Positions 1 through 11,230 of a stretch of DNA of 64,000 nucleotides are shown in pieces (the first letter of the stretch is position 1; the number at the start of each line of letters is the position of its first letter). The translations under genes and the position numbers were made by a program. The DNA comes from Leptodactylus fallax (Eukaryota; Chordata; Amphibia; Anura; Leptodactylidae): the NCBI GenBank assembly GCA_947044405.1, contig CAMRHE010000076.1, positions 6,368,001 through 6,432,000 of the forward strand, in the 5' to 3' direction. Under the pieces are notes generated by a model that was not told the origin of the DNA, searched no databases, and saw nothing but the letters and a program-made list of their open reading frames with translations.

Positions 1-1050
1 TACAGCTAGATTGGGTATGGAGACTAATGGATTATCTGTTTTTCCCCTTAATTCACAATAAGAGGCATGGATTCCCCAGGATAGTCATGGACTGGCTGCA
101 GTAGGTCTTGAACAAAGCCCAGGGTCATTACCAGGAGAGCAATTAGTATATGACAGGCCAAAGGAGAAGGCATGAGTATTGTCAGGAACAGAGCCAAGGG
201 TGAGAGCCAAGAGTATGACAACAAGTACCTGGTGAAAAATCCAAAGGTCGAGACAAGAGCAATATTTAGGAACAAGGATGAAGTTAAGATGAGGGTCACT
301 CAGGAGGACATAGCCCAAAGAGCCAAGGGGACTGTGGAAAATGGAAGTTGGAACAGGACAAGTGGAAGAGTCTATCCGAGTGCAAAGGACATTGAACCAG
401 GCGAGTTGACTAACATTATTAGAGTCTGTATTGAAGTACTACACAGTTCCTTTTGAAATCAGTGTCTTTCTATGTAATGCATAGATACGTAGGGTCTTCC
501 AGCGAGATATATTTTTTAGTTGTTCCCTTCTCTGACTAATAGATGAGAGTCATGAAAGGAGGAATGTCCTCGATTAATCCAGAATTCCCTAATGTACTAT
601 CTGACAATGGGTTATCTAAACCAGACATCTAAATACAATCTCAGACTGTCCGTCAATTTTGTATCTGTGCAAATATCAGCTATTTTCTATCTGACTGTAA
701 ACGCCTTAGACATATGTGGCCCTGATTTACGTGTAAGCCTACATCGACAACTTTTGTGTATTTTGATAAACAACCCCCAACGGAGAATTGCCTGTAACTA
801 GAAGCTACTCCACCGCCTCCAGAACCAGACATAATCTCTCGCTATCTTATACAGATAAGAAGATCCTTTAGCATTTTAACAATTTTGCTTGTTTGATTTT
901 TGTGTTTACTACTTAAATTAAGTGCCAGGACACCGCTGAGTGTACAGCTGGTATACAACCATCGCAACGGGGATATTTTATCCAACTGTTTAATGCAACT
1001 AGTAAATTGCTTAATAAGAAGATTGTAAAACATTTATTAAGTGCTTCCTG
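1..1050. other. No recognisable gene
   Basis: I see no gene here. The first 460 bases hold an open frame on the + strand (172-456) rich in charged residues and without any motif I recognise. The wording of the DNA (runs of AGCCAAGG and GAGACAAG type) resembles the internal parts of decayed LTR elements, but I cannot prove this. The rest is AT-rich and unassigned. Confidence 0.4.
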
Positions 1051-1059
1051 TCAAATCAA

Positions 1060-1640
1060 TAATTCATTATTTTTCTCAGGGTCTTGCTTTACACTTCTGG
1101 TTTTATGTGCCAAGGTCACCTTTTAATGTTTGGGGTGCACGTGTAAAATGGATGTAATTAGCAGATGATGGTATACATGACACAATAGCACGTGAAAGCG
1201 AACGTTCATCATTTTATTAGTGGTGGGCTCGTCATAGCCATAGAATTTAATTGAATAAATAATGATGTCAAATGAGACAAATTAACCGGTAATTAAGTTA
1301 TTTGGGCTTCATTCTTGTACCGCGTCTTGCTTAGACAAGGTAGCTTTTTGCCTTACAATAATTTTGGCATCTTAATTGGTGCTGAGAAAATAGGTAATGT
1401 CTCAGCGTAGAAAATGATACATACAATTACCCCACTCATGTCAAGTATCGTCTCCCAATACATTTCTTATTGCTCTAATTGCTGCTGAAACAAGAGAATT
1501 TTACATACTTGCTTTTGTGATACGTGCATGCTAATTAACAAGACACTTCACATAATGCCAAACAATACCAGCAAAACATCTTTCTCAGCTATCAGAATTT
1601 ATTTTTAATTGTGAATTTCCTTGAGCTTGTTGACATATGA
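1060..1640. other. Candidate conserved non-coding block
   Basis: This AT-rich block has no similarity to the repeat families elsewhere in the window and contains several TAATTA/TTAATTG homeodomain-type cores. Such blocks are often conserved non-coding elements in vertebrate gene deserts. This is inference only; no conservation can be measured here. Confidence 0.2.
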
Positions 1641-1652
1641 TTAAGGACCAAA

Positions 1653-2450
1653 TAGGGATGAGTGAAGCGGTTTGAATACAGCTGGATTTGACTTGAATTT
1701 TCCAAAAGTTTCGGGTTCAACCTGATCCTGAAACGTTTAGGTTTCGCCAACCATGAAACACTATTATTCTCTGGGGTCTCCTCAGAGCCCAGAGTATAAT
1801 AACTGGAAGCCCAGGAGAGGTGAGTTAAAATAACACACTGTTATATTCACCTTGCCTTCTGCTTACTTATATAGCGCCATCATATTCTGTAGCACTTTAC
1901 AAACATTGTGGTCATTGTCCCGTAAAGGGCTTAAAACCTACATTCCCTATCAGTATGTCTTTGCGAAGAAACCCACGCAAACACAGGGAGGACATACAAA
2001 TTCCTTGCAGATGTTGTCCTTGGCAGGATTCAAACCCAGGACTCCAACTCTGCAAGGCTGCAGTGCTAACCACTGAGACACCATGCTGTGGTTGAGCCTC
2101 AGTGGTAATGTAGGGCACCCCGTCGCAATGACACTAGGTCAAAGTGTCACGATGTCAGCACCCCAATCACAGACTTCAGTGGTGACATTAGCCAGGCCAG
2201 AGAAGTGTCTGAAGAGGATATCGGGAGACTGACAAACACCACAAGAATGCCGTGAGTATAACTTTTATTTTTCCCCCCTCCCCTAATAAGTGGGCCTCCA
2301 CTTATTATACTTTGGAATCTGATGAGGTCCTAGAATAATAATAATAGTAATTCTAGTTAATCCTGAACATGGTCAGCCCAAAATAAAATGGAGGGCAGAA
2401 CCTCACGAATATTCGTCAAAACAAGTCTTCTGAGGATTTCCCACTTCTAG
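1653..2450. mobile_element. hAT-like MITE split by a SINE
   Basis: The element starts TAGGGATGAGTGAA, a variant of the TAGAGATGAGCGAA end seen in better copies at 6782 and 25031. It carries the palindromic module around 1762-1802 (CTGGGGTCTC, then an inverted copy leading to AGTATAATA) and the GGTGAGT/ACTCACC pair common to this group. The right end near 2450 is degenerate and no clean 8-bp target duplication is visible. A SINE at 1861-2087 interrupts it, since the matching sequence resumes after the SINE. Confidence 0.55.
1861..2087 (-). mobile_element. tRNA-derived SINE (V-SINE-like core)
   Basis: Read on the minus strand it begins with a tRNA-like head with box A (TCTCAGTGGTTAGCA near 2060-2080) and box B (GGTTTGAATCC near 2030-2040). 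A core with GTGTTTGCGTGGGTTTC follows, as in the central domain of vertebrate V-SINEs. It ends in a tail reading GCGCTATATAAGTAAGC, which also resembles L2 LINE tails. It has no coding capacity; RNA polymerase III transcription is the known mode for such elements. The copy sits inside the 1653-2450 MITE. Confidence 0.75.
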
Positions 2451-2479
2451 ACCAGAATTATTTGTTGATCACTTGATTA

Positions 2480-2703
2480 CAAATCACTTGGCAACCATTT
2501 TTACTCAAATCAGCTGGATCAGATGTTACGGGTCCATTCTGATGTACATACTATGCACTGCACAAAGCCATATTATGCACTACAGTACTGGCACTGGCAC
2601 TGTATAGTACAGGTGATGGAAGGGGCTCTTAGCCGCAGATCCATACAGATCCTAAGGATAGACCTTAAATTAAAAAAAAAAAAATCCTGGCCAACTCCCT
2701 TAA
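2480..2703. mobile_element. T2-type MITE fragment
   Basis: The right end, AAATCCTGGCCAACTCCCTTAA at about 2683-2703, is the inverse of the TTAAAGGGGTTGTCCAGG end of other copies. The preceding ATCCTAAGGATAGACC is a usual inner motif of this family. The left end is not recognisable. Confidence 0.5.
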
Positions 2704-3640
2704 GTATATCTGAAGTCTTGGAATCAGGGAAGGTGCTGACCGACATCTATCCAATACCAGAGATGAATGAACCAGTTCTTAATGAAGCAAGTTTGTTACA
2801 TATTTCCCAAAAAATTAACATTCTACCAAATCCAAATTTTTCAGGGTTTGATTGTTTGATTAGCACAAATCCAGCCAAGCACAAGAAGGATGAGCAATGT
2901 TATTTTTTTATTTTTACACACCTTTCCTGCTCTCTATGTATTGAACCCGGTGGCCTTAAGAGACCAAGAGTATAATAAAAAAAACATTTCCTGGCATATG
3001 CAATTTAGACTAAAACAAAATTTCCCCCAAACCTTGCAAACTTTTATTAATTTGAACTTCACTAGGTTTGCTCTACTCTATCCAGTACTGACAGGAAAGG
3101 CCAATAGCTACTAGGAGAAAGGTCTCTTATATCACTTATATTTTGGCGTGGAGCTTGATAGGCACCTCACATGGTGAAATCAAGTCTTTCATACTGATAT
3201 GATGTCTAAAAGGTAGAACCTGGTTGGGTCTTCTTGTCCTTGAAAGGGCTATGTTCACACACTGGATTAAAATCTTACTTGCATTTCTATGGCAGAAATA
3301 CAAGACTGACGCTCCGATTTCTTCCACAGATCTGAAGTTGAGTCCCATTGTCATATACTAACACTAATCCTTGACTTTCTATGCAAAATTGGCCACAATA
3401 AGTAACATGCTAATTAATTTCATGTCATATTTTTCCAAAGTTGACACAAAATTTCACTCAGAAAATGTCCATTGGATGTGAACAAGGTTGCTGAAACTTC
3501 ACTCTCTTACATGGGATGTGGATTGTTTATGATTCGTTGCAGAATCCATACCGACATTAATGTCATATCCATTTCACACTGGTGATCGAGAAGAGTTCAT
3601 ATAACTACTACTTAGTTATCATAGGGCGAACTGAGTCACT
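2704..3640. other. No recognisable gene
   Basis: I see no gene. Open frames at 2523-2975 and 2890-3114 lack any known motif and overlap repeat sequence. 3130-3360 resembles a dispersed repeat containing GGGCTATGTTCACACACTGG. Confidence 0.35.
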
Positions 3641-3852
3641 GTGTCAAGTGAATTGGAATTGACCTGCAGTACCTGGTCTGGCCACCGCACAGAGAACGGA
3701 GCTGTCTACTTCCTGCTCCATCCTCTGGCAATCATATGCTGAGAACAGCTGATTGGTGGGGGTTACTGGGTGTCGGACCACCACTGATCTGATATTGATG
3801 ACCTATCCTTGGGATAGATTATCAATATTTTTTCCCTGGAGAACCCCTTTAA
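3641..3852. mobile_element. T2-type MITE, left end lost
   Basis: It ends GAGAACCCCTTTAA with TTAA at 3849-3852, and carries the family motifs GGGTGTCGGACCACC and GATGACCTATCCTTGGGATAG. The left terminus is not visible, so this is a truncated copy. Confidence 0.6.
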
Positions 3853-3993
3853 GCCTCTGTATATTGTAAATGAGCTTTTTCACTCACAATTTATTGGAAC
3901 AACTTTTTACTGATTTAGTTGTTCCTGCTACTTTTTTTTTTTACAGTTTAATCGATACTGAGTAAAAGCTATGTTTTTATTATGTTTTCACAC

Positions 3994-4028
3994 TCTTCCT
4001 TTCCTTCCTTCCTTCCTTCCTTCCTTCC
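3994..4028. repeat. (CCTT)n microsatellite
   Basis: About eight CCTT units in a row are visible directly in the sequence. Confidence 0.95.
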
Positions 4029-4029
4029 A

Positions 4030-4458
4030 ATACTGAATTATTTCTTAAGGTATATAAATATATAAACAAGTGACTATTGATTGCCAGGAATAACAGACTC
4101 CGGTATAAGGCTTCAAAGTTCTCACCTTCCCCCCTCATAGATGATGCACCTCCCCTAGGTACTTGCATGGAGAAACCTTTCTTTACTTGAAAGTGTCTCT
4201 CCTGCATTTGCACCGCTGCCTCCTCTGATGCCATCTTATGGATACTTCAGGGAGATAGAACCAAAATGGAAGAACAATTGTAATTTTGCTTTGCGGTGAT
4301 TTCTTCCCATTGGCAGCGTTTAATAAAATAATAAACAACTTTAAAATGACTAATATAGATGAATAAAATATTTCACCAGGTTCTAGATTCACATCAAACT
4401 TGGGGTACTGTAAGGTTAACTAAAGCAGAATGGTTTCAACTTAGGTTGCAGCAAATAG
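4030..4458. other. No recognisable gene
   Basis: Non-coding sequence with no family I can name. Short minus-strand open frames (3980-4234, 4183-4392) have no recognisable motif, and one runs into the CCTT microsatellite. Confidence 0.35.
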
Positions 4459-4931
4459 TTAAAGTGTAACTCCAAGTATAAAACCACTTTTCAGAAATGA
4501 ATAGAACAGGTGAATATAAGAAACTTTGTAATATATCTTATTAAAGTAATCACTTTCCTTCTTCACTGTTCTCCTCCTCTTCACTTAGTCTGTTTTTTTA
4601 CATAGAGTCCTTTCCGAATTCCGCTCACTCACAGAAGTCTAGGGAAAGAGGACAAGGAAGAAAGAGGCTGTTAATTGATTTATTACCTCATTCTGTGCAG
4701 TGATAAACTCTTCATAAAAGCTCTCCCTCACTCATTGTGTGACAAAGTGTATCTTTTCCAGCATCATCCTCCTTCCACTCTCATCTCCATAGACTTCTGT
4801 GTGAAAAGTAACTGAGTCTGATGAATGGAGAAGTAATATATATAATAATATATATATATCACTAAGTTTCTTATATCCATCTGTACTGTTCATTTATGCT
4901 AAGTTGTTTTAGAATTGGAGGTCCACATTAA
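4459..4931. mobile_element. TTAA-flanked MITE with long inverted arms
   Basis: TTAA at 4459-4462 and 4928-4931 bracket ends that match in inverted orientation: AGTGTAACTCCAA against TTGGAGGTCCACAT (10 of 13). Inside, the segments around 4490-4540 (GAATAGAACAGGTGAATATAAGAAAC) and 4850-4900 are inverted copies, so the whole element could fold into a hairpin. This fits the T2/Kolobok type of MITE. It has no coding capacity. Confidence 0.7.
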
Positions 4932-5642
4932 ATTGAATTTTCATTCAGATGTGTTATGTTATCATGTAACACATGACATAAGACACATGAAAAATATTAT
5001 ATAAATAGTACTAACAAAATGGGGATTTCTTTCTGTTGTTTGCTTAAGTCATTCAATTTCACACTAGTATCAAAGCAAACTCAATAGGTACCAAGTCAGT
5101 ACCATGCAATGCTAGCACCATATTCAGTATAGATAGTCACATATATTCTGTACCACAATGTACTTAACATTACCTTGCTATTTAGAATTTAAATTTTTTT
5201 TGGTGGTCTTAATTTACATCCTACTACAAAGAAGACTAGGACCATATAATAAGTCCCAACAATCTCCTTCTCAGACATATGTCATGTTTTTCTTGCTACT
5301 TATCCATATGAAAGCCACTACATATTCATATTCTAATTTTTCCATCTGTGACATGCTATGGTCTGTGTCACTTCACTTTATTGTATTATTTACATGCTTA
5401 TACCAAATTGTGTTTCTTTCTATTTGTGAAAAGTAAAAGTCTACTAGTATAATTTAGGAGAAAATATATTGTTTATATAATTTTTGGAGTTTTTTTTTAT
5501 CTTCTGTGACACCTGCAGATTCCACTGCAGTTCCAAGAAGAAAATAAGCTCAGTAGAGAAGTTGGATTTATTTTGCAATATCTTAACACAGAACAATTTG
5601 AGTATAGTACACCTTAGTAGTAGTACAATATAACACAACTAA
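4932..5642. other. AT-rich stretch without genes
   Basis: Very AT-rich sequence. The frames at 5158-5436 and 5444-5638 have no conserved motif. I see nothing else I can support. Confidence 0.4.
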
Positions 5643-6700
5643 GACCTCATTCACATGTTCGCAATCTGTGGATGTGTGAGGTCTGTGGTATTGACTGACA
5701 GCACCCACCTTACTCATTTGCAGGTGGTGTGCTATCCGTGGAAGATCCACTTTTCATGTGTTAGGGTCTTGCCAGATGTAGCAATACCCTACACTACTGC
5801 AGCGGTCTGGGAGGAAGGACAGAGACAAGTGAGCCCTAATCTCACCCCAGCCACTGTCCCTTCCTATTGCCTCAGTTACCCTAAACGGTAAAAGGACAAC
5901 CTGAAGACGAGCCCTATACTGGGTAAGTGACACACAGAACAGGACAAGACAAAACAACACAGAAGCAGAGTGAGCAAGCCAAGGGGTCAGTAACAAACGA
6001 GCAATGCAGTACAAAATCACAATCCAAGAGAATAGTCACAAGGCAAGCCAAAGATCAGAGAAATAGCACAGTAAATAACAAGGGCACAAAGAGAGCAGGC
6101 AAAGTCAGAGCAATAACCGGCAACTTGCTGAGAAAGTGACATCCCGTATATAGAAAGTCTGGGCCCAGCCCCAGACCTGGTAGGTACACAGGCTGTCAAT
6201 AACACAGGCCAGGAAGAGATTAACTCTATGCAGTCCAGAGAGAAATGCTCAGAACACGGGTGTGGCCGGAAATCCATTACATTGTCTAGGACCATGTTCA
6301 GACTGAGCAACAAGAAACCTACACAAGGAACCAAACTGAACACGCCTCCTTCGCCGCAGCGTGCGAGCGGAGGGTGGCGCAGAGACCTGAACAGGCAGAG
6401 ACGTTACATCATGTCTGTGAAAAGCAGATCTCCTTATTTTTGTTTTTGTTCTTTATACTTTGTATGTCTGTGAAAAGTGGATGAAACACAGATGTTATCC
6501 TTCTTTTCCAACAGACCCATAGACTTCATTGGCATGATGCATCCGTGTTTTTTTTAACATAGACTTATATTGGTGTGATGCATCTGTGATGTATCAGCAA
6601 ATCTGGATGTCTGAATGAATACATTGAAATGAATGTGTAAGTATTCCGTCCTCAAAAAATTGGGAAGACACACGAATGTGTAGACTTCCTGGAATCAGGA
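5643..6700. repeat. Dispersed repeat split by a solo LTR
   Basis: Both flanks of the LTR contain the same phrases (ATGTCTGTGAAAAG twice, ACAGACCCATAGACTTCATTGG, TTCACATG). Similar wording occurs at 29690-29900, 37258-37480 and 42225-42960, so this is a dispersed family. Its ends and class are not clear to me. Confidence 0.45.
5759..6408 (-). mobile_element. Solo LTR with 5-bp target duplication
   Basis: The 650-bp segment begins TGTTAGGGTC and ends GACGTTACA, so it has the TG...CA ends of a long terminal repeat. It is flanked by exact 5-bp duplications, TCATG at 5754-5758 and 6409-6413. No internal retroelement genes lie beside it, so it is a solo LTR left by recombination between two LTRs. 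A TATA-like stretch on the minus strand (TTTCTATATACGGG near 6146-6160) suggests minus orientation. The superfamily is uncertain; a Gypsy-type element is plausible given the 5-bp duplication, but an endogenous retrovirus cannot be excluded. Frames at 5655-5891, 5927-6139, 6017-6343 and 6228-6473 are accidental frames within it. Confidence 0.8.
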
Positions 6701-6781
6701 TGTTTTTTTTTTTTTTTTTTCTTTAACATACAGTATATTTTTGTCCCTGTAATTTGCGAATACATTCCTAAAGGTAAAGAT

Positions 6782-7185
6782 TAGAGATGAGCGAATTGAT
6801 TCTGCAGAAGTGGAATTCGATCCGAATTTCAGGAAATCTTCGATTCGCCACGATTTCGGATATCCTGATGCTTCGCGGTAACCAATATTTAGTAAGGACC
6901 TTTGTGACATCAGACAGTCACATGATGTTCTCCAGCGATGTGATTGGGTAGGCGTGTCTTTGCTTTCATCCTTCCACATGAATAAAAGTTGTCCGTGCTG
7001 GAGAGAGAGAGAGAGACATGACCGCGGCATCCAAGGGCTTCCGCCATTTTGCCGCCCACCCTGGCTCTCTGCAACCCGAAAATAGCTGTTTATTCACCGC
7101 AAAGTAATTCGGATCAAAGTGAATTTTTTTTGGAACTTTGAATTGAACTGCCAAATCGAACTTATGAGAAATTCGCTCATCTCTA
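6782..7185. mobile_element. hAT-type MITE with 8-bp duplication
   Basis: The ends are TAGAGATGAGCGAATT on the left and AATTCGCTCATCTCTA on the right, a strong terminal inverted repeat. The flanks GTAAAGAT (6774-6781) and GGAAAGAT (7186-7193) match at 7 of 8 positions, as expected for a hAT target duplication. The 404-bp element has no coding capacity. A (GA)n run lies near 6999-7015. Confidence 0.85.
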
Positions 7186-7299
7186 GGAAAGATATTTTTA
7201 TCTGCATAGTATCCACTTGTATACACTGGCATTATTCCGAAGTTCATTGCTGCATCTTCGCAACACGATTACATTACCTTGTTTTACTGTTTCATTCAT

Positions 7300-7740
7300 C
7301 ATCTGCTGTTACATTTCTTTCTCTGTTTGTTCCATCAGTTTCTCGATGAGGTTCTGCACATAATCTCCATTCCTCGATATCAGTTAAGCTGCATTGTGTT
7401 TTTTATCCATTTTGGTTTTGGAAGCTTCACTAGTCACTTACTAAAATGAAACAAATGGAAAAACATTTTTGCACTTGTCATTTGTCGAGCCAAAATAAGA
7501 AATCATTAATCATGAAATCTTACTTAGCCCATCTTACGTGATTGCTAAATACACTTTGATTTCCATTCGAGCGGCGTCTTTTTCCCCGGCTGCTGCAGGA
7601 GCCAGCTCAAGGCAAAAATTAGAAACTGGATAACGTCCAATACCAAAAAGTAAAATTGAAGTAAATTGCTTGTCTGTAGAAATACTGGGCATTGTTAAAG
7701 AAAAATAAATATTTTTTTATAGCTTATTTCAGGGTTTGTC
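7300..7740. other. Candidate conserved non-coding block
   Basis: Repeat-free sequence with ATTAATCATG and related AT-rich homeodomain-like motifs, plus a short GC-rich core near 7568-7610. I cannot show function; conservation is the test. Confidence 0.2.
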
Positions 7741-8061
7741 ATTTTAACTGCTTTCATGCAAGGTGTAACTAGATATTTTTAAGCAGTATGGGCGATGGTG
7801 GGGGAAAACTTGAGGTTGTACATACGAAGACATAAAGTGAAAGATAACAAAGCATTTATGAAGTGCAGTGATATGAGAGCTGCATATATTACTGCGCGCC
7901 GTATTTCGTTTTGCATTTGGATGCTGGGAAAGCGTTTTAAGATCTTCAAATAAAAATATGTGCTGTTTAGACGTAGGCATTGTTTGTAATTTTTAACATA
8001 TGAGTTGGTTGTCTTGAGAAAACAATCCTTATGTTGATAGTAAAGGAGACGCGGATATTCT
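7741..8061. other. No recognisable gene
   Basis: Two overlapping minus-strand frames (7744-7980 and 7779-8078) lack any known motif. I see nothing else here. Confidence 0.35.
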
Positions 8062-8429
8062 TTAAAGGGGTATTCCAATCACAGCAAGTTAGTCTGGGGT
8101 AACCGGCTGATTGGTGGGTGTCCTTCCCTGGGACCCCCACCGATCAGGAGAAGTGGAGCGCTTTGCACACCAGTTTTCAGTAGAGTTACAGAATGGACAT
8201 CACGCCACTTCATTCATTTCAATGGGACTACTGAGATAGCTGAAACACAGCACTTGGCAATCTTTGACTGTCCCATTATAATGAATAGAAATATGTGTGC
8301 TGTGTGTACTGTGGCTACATTTAAAGTTGGGGTACAAGGCACCACAAGTTTTGCGCCCCCAAAGATCAGCAAGTAACCCCCTACCCTTTGGACAGTGGGC
8401 AGTTTCCTGTGAATGGAATACGCCTTTAA
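8062..8429. mobile_element. T2-type MITE
   Basis: TTAA at 8062-8065 and 8426-8429 flank the inverted ends AAGGGGTATTCCA and TGGAATACGCCTT. The inside carries GGGACCCCCACCGATCAGG and TTCAATGGGACT, phrases shared with other TTAA-flanked copies in the window. This is a non-coding element of the T2/Kolobok type. The frames 8200-8475 and 8297-8524 lie in it and are not genes. Confidence 0.8.
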
Positions 8430-9347
8430 GTCTCCATTTACACTGTTCACAAGTTTTCATCTCTGATGGATCCATGGTGGATCTGTTTATAGCAATTCTG
8501 GTGCTAAATTTTATGTTGTTATAAGTAGATTAGTACACAGGGATGTCCTACTGACAGGTATTTCATAGGAATGCTCATTCTCCATCAATCCCCAGTGTTA
8601 TCATGGGTTTATACATAGTGCATGCAATACATACAACATGCACCCGAAATTATGCTGAACCCAGGCATCAGATGAGAGCAGCTGAAGGCAATTTTATTTT
8701 TAATGGCTACGAGGTACAGGAGGGGGACTTCACTTTGAAAGAGCAGCAGGTCCATCACCATGTCAGGAGTAGGCACTCACAGCCCACACTATGACACTGC
8801 CCCCTGTATTATGGGATGACTTGTTGCATATATTTACAAGTACATGTAAAATTCTTCTGCCATTGCAGGACACCTCTAAATGGCATACACATGTTAAAGT
8901 TGGTGAGAAATTTAGATGGCCATGCCCTCCCCAATGCCTTGAACCCTGGGTAGCTGCCCACAAAGGTCCTATTATAATCTGCTGCTGCCTGGTCCTGCTG
9001 TACATGGGGAGCAGAGTGATTCCTACTATTGTGCAGGCCAGGGAATAACAATCAGTGCACTAAGAGCAGCTTCTTCTAACCAGCCCTAGACACAATATAG
9101 ATGTGCAGTCCGGTTAGTGAACCTGATTTACAGCCTTATACTTATGAGGGTGTATACAGAGAATGTTGTCAGTCACTGATAAGGACCACCTAGGTGACGG
9201 GGTCTCTTTAAGAACCTGACCCCAAATTTCCAATACAGAACCACTGCCGGGGATATAATATATTACATAACACCAGATCAAATGAATGGGGAGAAAATAC
9301 AAGGATGAGTTGGGTCCACCAGAACACGTCTTCGGTGACAAATCTCA
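8430..9347. other. No recognisable gene
   Basis: No conserved coding motif in either strand, although frames of 75-85 codons occur at 8763-9051. The stretch near 8930-8990 (CCCTGGGTAGCTGCCCACAAAGG) resembles the ends of hAT-type elements but no pair of termini is visible. Confidence 0.35.
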
Positions 9348-9745
9348 GATTTGTCCAGGATTAGAAAACCATGGCTTCTTTCTTCCAAAACCAGTGGAAT
9401 ACACAGTGGGGGAATTTATTGAGATTGGTGCTTTGAGTTCTAAGTTTTCTGGTGTGAGTCATAGCAAATCTGACAGCCCGAGGAGTCTCCACTCTGTTCC
9501 GCCTAGATTCTGACCCCAATCTGCTCTGTATTATAAAGTGCCAAATGGGGCACAAATCAGGGCCAAGCACTTAAGATGCACCACTGCTACACCAGTTTTC
9601 TCGCAATGTTAGTAAATCCCTCCCAATGTGTTGGTTATTGCGGGTTATCTCTGTTGTAGTGAATACAGTTGACTTGCAGTTCCACACACAACCTGTGGTC
9701 AAATGTGGGTCTGCTTTAGGAAGAAAGTGGTCATGTTTTCCTTTA
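9348..9745. mobile_element. T2-type MITE with another element nested in it
   Basis: The outer arms are TCCAGGATTAGAAAACCATGG (9355-9375) and its inverse near 9715-9745 (AGGAAGAAAGTGGTCATG), a pair also seen at 19461. Between about 9409 and 9627 lies a second inverted-repeat unit that starts GGGGGAATTTATTGAG and ends GTTAGTAAATCCCTCCC. This is best read as one short element inserted in another. There is no coding capacity. Confidence 0.5.
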
Positions 9746-10727
9746 ATCCCATACATCCGATCTCAGATCATAGAATATTATACCAGATGACACTGACTTG
9801 ATAATACGGCTAACATGTTATATTAAATTATTTGACGTAAACTCATTTTATTCAGTCTATGAATATAAACCTATAAGAAGAAATGCAATTTGTAAATGAT
9901 TTTATTTAATTGACTAGGGATAGTGTAATAGTAAAAAAAAGAAAGTACTAAAGGTGAATAAAACACAAAATGTAAGACTAACCACCTAGCTCGGAATAAA
10001 TACTGAAGTCTCAACAAAGCCCACAGTCATGAAGAAGCTTTCACATTACAACCCAATACACACCTTGCAAATATCAGGAGAACACTGACTCATTCCCATC
10101 AGTGAGAAGCACAAGAGGAGGAATGAAAACCACTGATGTTATTTTCCTAGATGCAGAAAGAATAACTTATCAATCTGCCTGGAGAAAGAAAATAATTGGA
10201 GACTATGTAGCAAGCAAAAATAGAAAAAAAAAGGAAACAGAAAATAAGGAACATGCCTGTAACCTAAAAGTTTTCCCATAATAGCCATTGAAATGCATAA
10301 AAAACATAATAAAATGCAATAATGAACTTCTGAAGGAAAGCAATGGAGGAGCAACAATATGAGTCTGAAACAAGCGAGATGAAAGAAAAGGCGAAAATGA
10401 ACAAAGACAAAAAAGCAAACCTCAATGACAATAGGTTACGTAGATTTTATGATATCACTTCCCTCCTCGCTGCCAATTGAAGTCATAGACAAACTCAAGT
10501 CTTGTTTATTTGAAAAATCCTGGAAATACTACTGTGAGGGACGAAGAAGCCATTTTTTTCTCCAACTGCTGTATCTCATTACTTGTAGTGTTCGCAACAC
10601 CTGGGATTGTCGCGGTAACTACAGTAAGATTGTAGCTATTATATTAGCTAGCGGAATGTGCGATCTACATACAATACTCATCCACAACCAGGGACACATT
10701 ATTTAGACTAACTAAAGAAGACATGTA
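9746..10727. other. AT-rich stretch without genes
   Basis: Mostly AT-rich single-copy sequence. Frames at 10139-10418 (-) are low-complexity and rich in F, L and S; 10425-10706 (+) has no motif I know. I would annotate no gene. Confidence 0.35.
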
Positions 10728-10967
10728 CAGACTGTGCATAAGTTTTAGGTAGGTGTGTTAAAAATGCTGCCAAGTAAAAATGCTTTAAAAAATAGTCTTA
10801 GTAGTTTATTTGTATCAGCTAATGAAATGAAGTGAATGAACAAAAGAGAAATGTAAATCACATCAATATTTGTTACTTGTCAAAAACTATGAACACTTCT
10901 ATTTTTAAAAGCATTGTTACCTTACAGCATTTTTTTCACCACTGCCTAAAACTTTTGCACAATACTG
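10728..10967. mobile_element. 240-bp Tc1 deletion derivative
   Basis: The left end is CAGACTGTGCATAAGTTTTAGG and the right end CCTAAAACTTTTGCACAATACTG: the inverted termini of a Tc1 element whose intact form begins CAGTACTGTGCAAAAG. TA precedes it (10726-10727); the right TA has decayed to CA. The whole transposase region is missing. The remnant at 31315-31810 comes from the same parent family. Confidence 0.8.
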
Positions 10968-10995
10968 CATGTTACTGACTGTAAGTAAAGCTATT

Positions 10996-11039
10996 CAATC
11001 AACCCCAAACAGCTGTCTGCAGCTGTTGGGGGTTGATTG
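10996..11039. repeat. 20-bp stem hairpin
   Basis: CAATCAACCCCAAACAGCTG and CAGCTGTTGGGGGTTGATTG are inverted copies with one mismatch, separated by TCTG. It lies at the edge of a dispersed repeat (11030-11230) that also occurs near 34340-34480 in related form. Nothing suggests a gene for a small RNA. Confidence 0.7.
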
Positions 11040-11230
11040 TTCTGGCTTGGCTTACATCCCAAGTCATGTCACAAGGCTTCTTGAAAGTTTGCACTGACTT
11101 ATAGGGAGTTACCTTCCCATAAGTGGCACTAGAGGAACAGTTTTTCTTTTTCCACCTAGAGCAACTTATTTGCATATTCTTCTGCAGTTGTCAATTTATT
11201 CCTTCTATTTCCAAGAGTAACAACAGTGGA
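11030..11230. repeat. Dispersed repeat, unclassified
   Basis: Phrases such as CACAAGGCTTCTTGAAAG, CACTGACTTATAGGGAG and AGTGGCACTAGAGGAACAG recur in diverged form at 34360-34470 and near 24790-24850. The family has no visible inverted ends or coding frame. Confidence 0.45.

Noticed and set aside
2037..2085. tRNA-like box A and box B
   Set aside because: They belong to the head of a SINE; no cloverleaf can be drawn and the same head recurs at 42620 and 47690.
2316..2340. CTGATGAG, the start of a hammerhead ribozyme core
   Set aside because: No GAAAC partner and no stems; it is a decayed part of the MITE module.
2523..2975. 150-codon open frame
   Set aside because: Overlaps a T2-type fragment and a poly-A run; no homologous motif recognised.
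10996..11039. Hairpin as a candidate microRNA precursor
   Set aside because: Stem of only 20 bp with a 4-base loop, lying in a dispersed repeat; too short for a typical pre-miRNA.
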